Shown here: in pieces, positions 59,501-64,000 of the stretch | Layout of the letters: the number at the start of each line of letters is the position of its first letter | Position numbering within the stretch: position 1 is the stretch's first letter | Translations under genes and position numbers: made by a program | Notes under the pieces: generated by a model | Told to the model about the DNA's origin: nothing | Databases searched by the model: none | What the model saw: the letters and a program-made list of their open reading frames with translations, nothing else | Assembly: GCA_963970005.1 (NCBI GenBank) | Contig: CAXAMN010001292.1 | Location: 170,431 to 234,430 of the forward strand | DNA length: 64,000 bases | Source of the DNA: Durusdinium trenchii | Taxonomy: Eukaryota > Sar > Dinophyceae > Suessiales > Symbiodiniaceae | Reading direction: 5' to 3'

Positions 59501-59637
59501 CTCATTTTCTTTCCATACAGCAAAATTCGTGCACGCCATTCTTTGTAATTGCGGATGTTGTTGTCAAACAGGGGGATGAAATTATCCCTGGTCACTTCAA
59601 GGCCTCCTTGGGTTGAAGAGGCTTGTGATCCAGCCAT
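53386..59637 (-). CDS. Gag-protease-methyltransferase-like-integrase-RT polyprotein, element 3
   Basis: Starts at ATG 59637. Residues 1-350 are Gag; C367, C370, H375, C380 are the zinc knuckle. The protease motif GILDTGAS lies at 425-432. Residues about 664-830 form a cytosine-5 methyltransferase-like domain: ELYSGSGNLSKELANLGH (666-683), acidic FDI (689), VWLAPPCRKWSPLQ (717-730) and HAILESPKPSDSW (771-783). Integrase has RLHRNLGHP and CPLC (zinc), D987, D1049 and E1085, with 35 residues between the last two. Reverse transcriptase has FTSDIGTAFLRG (motif A) and HVDD (1825-1828). RNase H begins at YTDASFASRKD. After residue about 1996 (near 53650), a small deletion puts the rest out of frame, so the final codons are meaningless. 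One uninterrupted Gag-Pol frame means no frameshift is needed for Pol. Confidence 0.92.
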   Translation of the reverse strand: MAGSQASSTQGGLEVTRDNFIPLFDNNIRNYKEWRARILLYGKKMSIQNKAKEATINLLTSLNGVSWRQVEPDAEKLAESEDGFPRVLALLDKCFKYDSRVEAPRSMELFFFTMGRRPEQTLLTYVAEHKERQREIERHGIKVPDAISGWLLLRRAGLTLEQRHLVMSQVGSDTEIAKVESALYFLFGQDFKTSSSTRWTGRNSSSSWKSRNVGRAYTTEEYPYDDEELDYEAYTLEEENPELDYFPEEDETTETGFYQEQPGEDEHAFLEEEWGEEVETAYATYLDARKRFSDLKASRGFWPVYAVPPTSSPMASSSTAPSIPFPPSSKGKGKGKSKSKGKNKSKSKSPSRNLTARTQSAGYHLTCLKCGQAGHWAARCPMNTSSPKSSSTTSSPKRQKSEAAMMALPVNGYTDVTSQGKGVFGILDTGASSVVVGHQTMLMVVTYMQHHGVDIGSVEFRPANKLFQFGGDHTGHAAWSVHLPVIIDTKSGRIQVFIVDGNTPFLVGRPILAHFGIKIDYQKDTLSYNDGPWHDAQRGSKGEYMMSMFLDGQEWTPQLWHFDLMTDDTIENVPDLHDGTVDFQSYLEQTGRSPGEVLLHVDDEDIIDVSGQDMNYDEDPGAVYKPAGLKLMKSIQNQQQYQLAQQKHMIHQALAVYEKGQLQSWELYSGSGNLSKELANLGHAVLTFDINNGWDFTQRAHQKAFLDLQEQMAPRFVWLAPPCRKWSPLQRLRCREPWQHEVLQAERDVEENTHLRFSKKVYCNQLKRKDHAILESPKPSDSWKTRTFKSMDEQWYKGHLDQCAVGDRLPDHDGQWLPIKKPTTLAASDPKLAELITATCPGCPCHLPLEGSSPMIGNRASAAAVYQPSMCQHLAQAIHHFLMEEIYVGEDVEPEKQKQQYRGIMKRLIPKNASEATRTIARLHRNLGHPPKAQLRRVLQEQKCNDLLMQALEDFDCPLCQHRQPPPQVPKTGLYRGTFFNDRVQADTMWLKLKRDESSRPIPILVISDCTTRLVAARLLASETTNDFIQALERSWVRHFGTMNVLQVDEHRAWCSDQMRRWASEHNVELMISPGQAHERLSILERRHQVVRRAVELFLLDTQDYTDDGIIQALCYVIPQVNRMPNVHGFSPLQWTVGYTPNLPGAMIDEQIAPAQLTPSEAFRQKMHFQELATHTIAKASNDDRLRRALLRQYRGRTQQLVLGQRCHYYRDLPTGQAALGPKIVWRGPAVVAMVDAEQKMYWLVHGTVLIRASFEHTRPIIENNQTDVKDSSGPMDRARQALQQIRGRGVTQYLDLSRSNKRKLEDAQSDEEKEEDDDMPNTEVAPPESLCPEPHGLKRSLTTHDSDASDEADNNSEYTPTEPPEEPGPAKVPRIGVEEAHSSSLPMPLEHEKKEGDPSGEVLPEAEKLVKKEGDPTGEIDESYKEKAGETFSEKAKRFSQQETISFGPSRAKASTESRSTPYGNKPLSDDSALTTQEIGIDLLNDCQLPDGWHCEDGFAVMGEVHDVWELRGNHLILNHFLPRVGTYTPTTEDCPIKLEYLTKDRDSYDGSQHHHDRWKKKGTTSTGVWTGQTRFKINACDRKAAHEQFYAVSQGQKTMAKKADNEVSERHLSLADRLSFTKAKQKELESFFTNNVWTFEDPKNAPSERILTARFILTWKVQPDKSTKAKARLVLRGFQDPDALSGALNTNSPTLTRLSRGMILSICEMLHFRHFTSDIGTAFLRGKPHGPERVLWVRLPRDAQRLLGIKDGEEKVMKLHKSMYGLVDAPRSWYVEAVSRILSIPGIKQHPLDACMFMIFDLDMPNQLNPEEPGALVGLFGIHVDDLVGGGNMDSHRFLEVKEQLQKLFTFRMWLDSGELGYCGCKIEKKENYTLLHQSHYLHKMKPISLPEERKKQSTSLLTEKETSMLRGLLGGLQWPSTQTAPFLQCSASQLSGEITRATVDTIDRANKVLRMAKTNADAGLRYHALNGDPREVTFLGYTDASFASRKDLSWFTTPSCMEQLANTMSLIGGHGVCPGSPVLPYRPRAKRLQSALTPFFLSPPFGRFCGNHTWHLRMNRHLSWFVHHQWCWTQKPSTTC

Positions 59638-59720
59638 CGTGATGGGGTGAATCGAAACAAAGGCGAAGAAGCGCAGGTTGAGGTGCCCTGGATGATTTCT
59701 TTCGCGCGCAGCTCCTGGAG

Positions 59721-59749
59721 CCCGGCAGCGAACCGGGCTCCGCTACCAA
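59721..59749 (-). promoter_or_regulatory. Primer-binding site and hairpin of element 3
   Basis: On the minus strand TTGGTAGCGGAGC follows the LTR. A 9-bp hairpin, GGAGCCCGG/CCGGGCTCC with loop TTCGCTG, starts inside the primer site. The 7-base loop on a GC-rich stem looks like a tRNA T-arm. The matching region of element 1 shares GGTTCGCTGCC. Confidence 0.7.
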
Positions 59750-60043
59750 TGTTGAGATCAACAATTGGCAGCTCAGTATTCGTTGAGTTGGAGTGAGGTG
59801 GTGGTGAAGTAGAAAAAGGGAAATGAACTGAACTGGTAGATCTGGTTGATCTCAGGTGCCGGCCCACGAAGTCCAGCCAAGATACGAATGCCGCACTCTT
59901 TTCCAAGGTGCAGGTGTCCTCGGGGGGTGTGTCTCACCTCAAGACGTAGCCACAAGGCTTACCATGCGCAAGCCCACCCTTAAGGTGAAATGGTTGCGGG
60001 CATGAAAACTCACATCACCTGGTTTCACGGCGTGAAATTCACA
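59750..60043 (-). repeat. 5' LTR of copia element 3
   Basis: 294 bp, followed on the + strand by target duplication GTTTG at 60044-60048. Confidence 0.95.
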
Positions 60044-60048
60044 GTTTG

Positions 60049-60989
60049 TTTTTAAAGATTCCTGTCATAGACTTGACCTAGCCATTTACTGTTGGCCACA
60101 AGGACGGGCTTCCCGAGCAGTACCAAATCTGTATTCGCAATACCTTCCTGGAGATGAAGGAGTGCGCGTTGTGAGAGTGTCCAAAGCTATCATTTGTAGG
60201 TGTTTTTTTGTTGCACTTTTGCAAACAATGGAGGATGTTCCGACAAATGCTGGAGATCTTCCAAACAGAGAGGTGCATTGGACACTCGAGCAATGCGTGC
60301 AGATGTGCATGCGTGTGTGTGTGTGTGTGCCCTTGTAGTCACAGGGATTCTTTTTGAATTGTCTTCAGCAGGGGGGCAATCCCACATTGCAGTTGATTGC
60401 CCAACGAAGAGGGCTACAATGTGGCTGATATCCGGAAGGGACGCCTTCTGGACGTACTTGCAGTTTTACCTGAGTCAATTCCTCCTGAGCCCTGCTTCTA
60501 ACTAGAACAAGATGTCCAGCCTTTGCATCGGTTCTTCATCGGCAGATGTGCATTGTGTCGATTTGGAGTTGGAGGCCATGTAGGCTTTGAGAGGCTTGGA
60601 ACACCATACCATACTTTATTTGCACTGGTTTCTTAGGTTTTTACTCAGGCTGGCGTGTGGCACTGCTTTCAGTTCAGTACGCAAAAATCATAAGTGTGTC
60701 TCTCCTAGTGAGGGTCCAGGGTGCGCCCGAGGAGTGCCCCCTGTGGACCCGTCTAACGGGTGTTAGTCTTTATCTCCCCTGCCCGGAGATGTACGTGTCC
60801 AGAGCGGACAGCAGGAGGCTTACGCCAAAGTTACTTGCCAAGACCTGACGGATTATTGATTCCAAGTAGGCAGCCTTCGGGCAAGCCATTAGGTGACCAC
60901 AGCGGTCAGAGCAGCCAGCCATTTAGCGGCCGAAGCTTGTTCAAGGCTTGTTGGAGTCTGCTGGGGGCCTTAGTGTGATGAGCGTAAGC
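60049..60989. other. Flank of element 3, no gene supported
   Basis: Short frames and a GT run near 60310. 60715-60850 reads as a coding-like patch (GAPEECPLWTRLTGVSLYLP) without partner. Confidence 0.25.
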
Positions 60990-62727
60990 GGTACTTCATC
61001 GGGAACTACTTCATGTACATGCTTCACTGGACCTCATCCAAGTGATTCTTCAGCACCCGTTGGCCATTCTTTCCCTCCCTTTCTGGAACGTGTTACCTGC
61101 CCTCATCTTCAAGCGCAGCTACGGGGCTTGGATGCCGCTATCCTGCAGGCGATGCAGGTCACCCACACCGCTCTCCACTACACCCACGAGTTGACGACTA
61201 CTTTTGGGTTGATTCATACCTTGCATCAAAGCCCGGAACAACTTGATGGCGAACTACGTCCACATCACCGTCGGCTTTTCTCATCGGTGCCCTCACCCTC
61301 CTCCCCACCGACGACTACACCCATGAGAGGCTACGATCGACCTCTTCATCGCTTTGACTCAGGTCCCAACCCCCCTTGCGTACGCCTACTTCGTCTACTA
61401 CCAGACCTTGTGGCATCACTGTTGTCACTACTCATGGACCTCATTCCCGCTGTGGTTTGGTTTAGCGGCACCTCGGACCGCTCTCGCTCTCGTTCACGTC
61501 TGAACCCGCGCTAGTTATTTGGTTTCACGACCATCTCCGGTTCGACCAGTTTTTGCAGAAGAACGGCCTTCTTTACACACCTTTTGAGGTCTTCGCCAAT
61601 TGAGAACCACGCTTGGATTGACGCTCAACCATTGATACTTAACCTTTTCCATGTTATTCCCTGGCTCCAGCCTGCTTCTAGCTTGCAAACCTGTATCCCT
61701 TGCTATCCTCGCATTTGCAACACCCAGTTGGTTTCCCTTCCAAGATTAGACTCTACCTCTGATATAGTTCCCCTTCACCGGATTTCTACCCCTTACTGTT
61801 TCTTTTCTTTCATCACCTTGCCGCCATGGACAGCTCTGAATCTTCGCATGGCTCTCAACATCGTCGTCGCCGACGACGTGGACGTCCGGAGACCAAGATC
61901 TCGTGACCGTGCCCATGGTGAACCTGAACCTCCGGACTACGGCGATGATGAGCCTGCCGAGCTTCCTCAAGCTCCTAGCAATCTAACTCCTCCTGCTCCT
62001 GGGACGGAGATTGCCACGGTCCCATCGACTGACCCTACTCCACCTACCCCGCCTACTACAACTGGTGTGGGGACCCTTCTGCCGCCCGCGGCTCCAGGAC
62101 CCATTCAAGTTTCAGTGCCTCGACCAACTCTTGCTCTTCGACCTCGTGTCTTCGTGCACCGAACACTTCTACACGGACACCCGTTCCCCGTCCTACTTAC
62201 CCACCCACCCCACCTGTTCATATCAACTCAGGTCACATCGCACCACCTCCACCCCCACCTGCCAGCCCCTCGGCGACCACATGCACGCACTCAATCCGAT
62301 AGTGCTCGATCAAGACCCTGCAGGACCAACCATCCCGTGCTCCCCATGGACGCCTGGCGCCAGTGATCGCCGCCTGCTTCAATTTTTACCAGGCTCTCCA
62401 GGATCAGGCCCCCTACTTCTTGACTGATATCGGCGCGCGCCGATTCCAGCTCACCAATTGCGTGAGACACCGATGTGGCGTGACCGATTTCGGGCTGATC
62501 TTCCACCCGCAGTGATGGTTGATCTTGTCAACAACTACAGACAACACCTCACCACCGCTGAAACTCACGTGCGCCGTGCACTCCAAACACTGGAGACGAT
62601 CGGTCGCTTCCCAGCCAGAACCTTCCTCACTGACCCCACGACTGACCCCAACACTCAACCGCCCGAACCACCTTTCCACCCCACTTTTCCACCTGGCAGT
62701 GGCCTCGCAGTCACGCTCTGTCCCTAA
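60978..62727 (+). pseudogene. Unidentified broken reading frames, possibly one decayed gene or element
   Basis: Coding-like segments occur in sequence order but in different frames. 60978-61260 reads RVTCPHLQAQLRGLDAAILQ. About 61330-61500 reads ATIDLFIALTQVPTPLAYAY followed by a hydrophobic Trp-rich stretch. 61824 onward reads MDSSESSHGSQHRRRRRRGR, then a Pro/Thr-rich region. About 62350-62515 reads ACFNFYQALQDQAPYFLTDI. 62458-62727 reads PAVMVDLVNNYRQHLTTAET. The Arg-rich start followed by a Pro-rich region resembles a nucleic-acid-binding Gag/ORF1 protein, but I recognise no domain. Confidence 0.35.
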
Positions 62728-63099
62728 GAGTTTCCACTAACCGAGTTCTTTGTGAGCAGGGGGCCAGCGCGTGGCATCACGACGCTGGCCAACGAAGCTA
62801 GTGATGTCATGGGAAGCAGTCAGAGACGTCTGACTGTGTACCTTCGTTGCGCGATATACCCCGCAACCCTTTGCCACCGTTGTGCAGCTGCGCCGCCGCC
62901 GCTTTCAGCGATCTCTGAGCGACTGCAACACCTTTGTTAAACATCTTCAATTCTTTCGGACTCATTCGCCTTTCTTTTCCCTCGTCCATTTTAGCGTGGA
63001 ACAGATGTAACTGCAAACCCATTATCTAAGTGTGTGTATCCCTCGGAGTCACAGTTTAAATTCTTTTCAGCGGGGGGCCACTTTCCTTTGTTGTTTTCC
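62728..63099. other. Intergenic, no gene seen
   Basis: Short frames only. It lies between the unidentified frames and the tandem array. Confidence 0.35.
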
Positions 63100-63490
63100 G
63101 AACGTCTCGTACGAAACGCTCGTTTTGGGAGCTTCTGCGTTTTTGCGAATGTTTCGCACGAAACGCTCGTTTGGGGCGGCATGCTTCTGCGTTTTTGCGA
63201 CTGTCTCGTACGAAACGCTCGTTTTCAAATGTTTGCTTCTGCGTTGTTGCGAATGTCTCGTACAAAAAAGCGCTCCTTTTTGAATGTTTGCTTCTGCGTT
63301 TTTGCAAATGTCTCGCGCTCGTTTTGGGAGATTTGCTTCTGCTTTTTTGCGAATGTCTCGCGCGAAACGCTTGTTTTGGGAGGTTTGCTTCTGCGTTTTT
63401 GCAAATGTCTCGCACGAAACGCTCGTTTTGGGCGGTTTGCTTCTTCGTTTTTGCGAATATCTCGTACGAAATGCTCGTTTTGGGAGGTTT
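63100..63490. repeat. About 50-bp minisatellite (CGTACGAAACGCTCGTTTTG)
   Basis: Seven to eight degenerate units of 47-52 bp with core CGAAACGCTCGTTTTGGGAG and TTCTGCGTTTTTGCGAATGT. All long frames here on both strands are by-products. Confidence 0.9.
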
Positions 63491-63858
63491 CCCTATAGAT
63501 CGGGCAAGACAATTTCCTAACTAATAGTTAACTCTGTTGTCTGCAGACAAAAATTTAACTAATAGTTAATTCTATCAAAGCAAAAATAGACAATTTTTGT
63601 TTAACTTTTTTGAGACAATTTTGGGGGCAATTCTATTTTTTTTATCTCTTTTTCAAACTATTTTTAAATTTCATTTTTAGTGACAATTTTATTTTTATAC
63701 CTTTTTTGGTATCATTTTCTGGTGGACAATTGATTGAAAAAAAGGACTGTTTCAAATGAAAAACAATATTCTTGTGTTTTGTGGAAAGCTTGTTGATATG
63801 AATTTTCTGGAAAGTTGGGTAAGAGAATTGTGATAACTCAGAGTTCTTGTGCAATGTT
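63491..63858. other. AT-rich spacer
   Basis: AT-rich with several ACAATTTT-type short repeats (63540-63690). No gene seen. Confidence 0.4.
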
Positions 63859-64000
63859 GTAGGATTACTTTTAGACATGTGCGAAATCCATGGGGTAGGA
63901 TTATTTTTTAAGTGCATGGGCCAGGTAGGATTACTTTGTGTGATGAGCCTGCTGTACTTGGTAGGATTACTTTGTGTGATGAGCCTGCTGTACTTGGTAG
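63859..64000. repeat. 36-bp tandem repeat running off the window
   Basis: Units begin GTAGGATTAC at 63859, 63895, 63925, 63961 and 63997. The units from 63925 and 63961 are identical over 36 bp; the earlier two are diverged, one of them 30 bp. The array continues beyond the window. Confidence 0.9.

Larger units (their letters stand above)
51861..60043 (-). mobile_element. Copia-type LTR retrotransposon 3, nearly intact
   Basis: LTRs of 296 and 294 bp (TG...CA on both strands) differ by a 2-nt indel and one substitution. The target duplication GTTTG lies at 51856-51860 and 60044-60048. On the minus strand the primer site TTGGTAGCGGAGC directly follows the 5' LTR. A 2083-codon frame runs from Gag into RNase H; one deletion shifts the remainder into a 441-codon frame. 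This is the youngest and least damaged element here. Confidence 0.97.

Noticed and set aside
63034..63498. 154-codon Cys/Phe-rich frame and its antisense partners
   Set aside because: They are translations of the 50-bp minisatellite and repeat with its period.
1..64000. Dinoflagellate spliced-leader gene, tRNA, rRNA or CRISPR array
   Set aside because: No spliced-leader sequence, tRNA cloverleaf, rRNA segment or spaced identical repeats were seen by eye.

Overview
The window looks like nuclear DNA of a dinoflagellate, most likely a Symbiodiniaceae-type alga. This is inferred from several things: very short introns with AG|G acceptors and at least one apparent GA 5' splice site, Ty1/copia-type elements whose primer-binding site resembles an initiator-tRNA end, a GIY-YIG/reverse-transcriptase element, and many minisatellites. 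No prokaryotic gene layout, CRISPR array, rRNA or convincing tRNA gene was seen. Most of the 64 kb is retrotransposons nested in gene-poor DNA, with short host exon clusters between them.

Layout: 0.95-3.3 kb, end of a multi-exon host gene on the + strand. 4105-13010, complete but frame-broken copia element 1 (129-bp LTRs, 5-bp target duplication ATTGT). 13.0-14.2 kb, a foldback and exon-like patches. 14.2-21.4 kb, a minus-strand GIY-YIG + reverse transcriptase (Penelope-like) element flanked on both sides by members of a structured repeat family. 21.4-23.8 kb, minisatellites. 24.9-29.7 kb, decayed LINE. 31.0-31.9 kb, exon-like patches and a CTACTAGTAG repeat. 33.1-37.6 kb, decayed 5' part of another LTR element with a zinc knuckle, a RING-like finger and a protease remnant. 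37.9-39.5 kb, host exon patches. 39733-47931, copia element 2 (164-bp LTRs). 50.4-51.74 kb, end of a second host gene. 51861-60043, minus-strand copia element 3 (296/294-bp LTRs, target duplication GTTTG), nearly intact with a 2083-codon ORF. 61-62.7 kb, unidentified decayed reading frames. 63.1-64 kb, two tandem-repeat arrays.

The three complete copia elements share the order Gag, zinc knuckle, aspartic protease, an extra domain with cytosine-5 DNA methyltransferase-like motifs, integrase, reverse transcriptase, RNase H. Elements 2 and 3 also carry a long tail after RNase H, with transmembrane segments and coiled coil; in element 3 it ends in a His/Cys cluster. The methyltransferase-like insert and the membrane/coiled-coil tail are the most interesting protein features. 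The 14-21 kb repeat family is the most interesting nucleic-acid feature: two hairpins keep their pairing while the paired bases change between subfamilies, which points to a structured RNA.

LTR divergence and coding damage rank the same way. Element 3 has 1 substitution plus a 2-nt indel and one coding lesion. Element 2 has 2 differences in 164 bp, three frame changes and one stop. Element 1 has 2 differences in 129 bp and about a dozen frame changes. This fits neutral decay after insertion.
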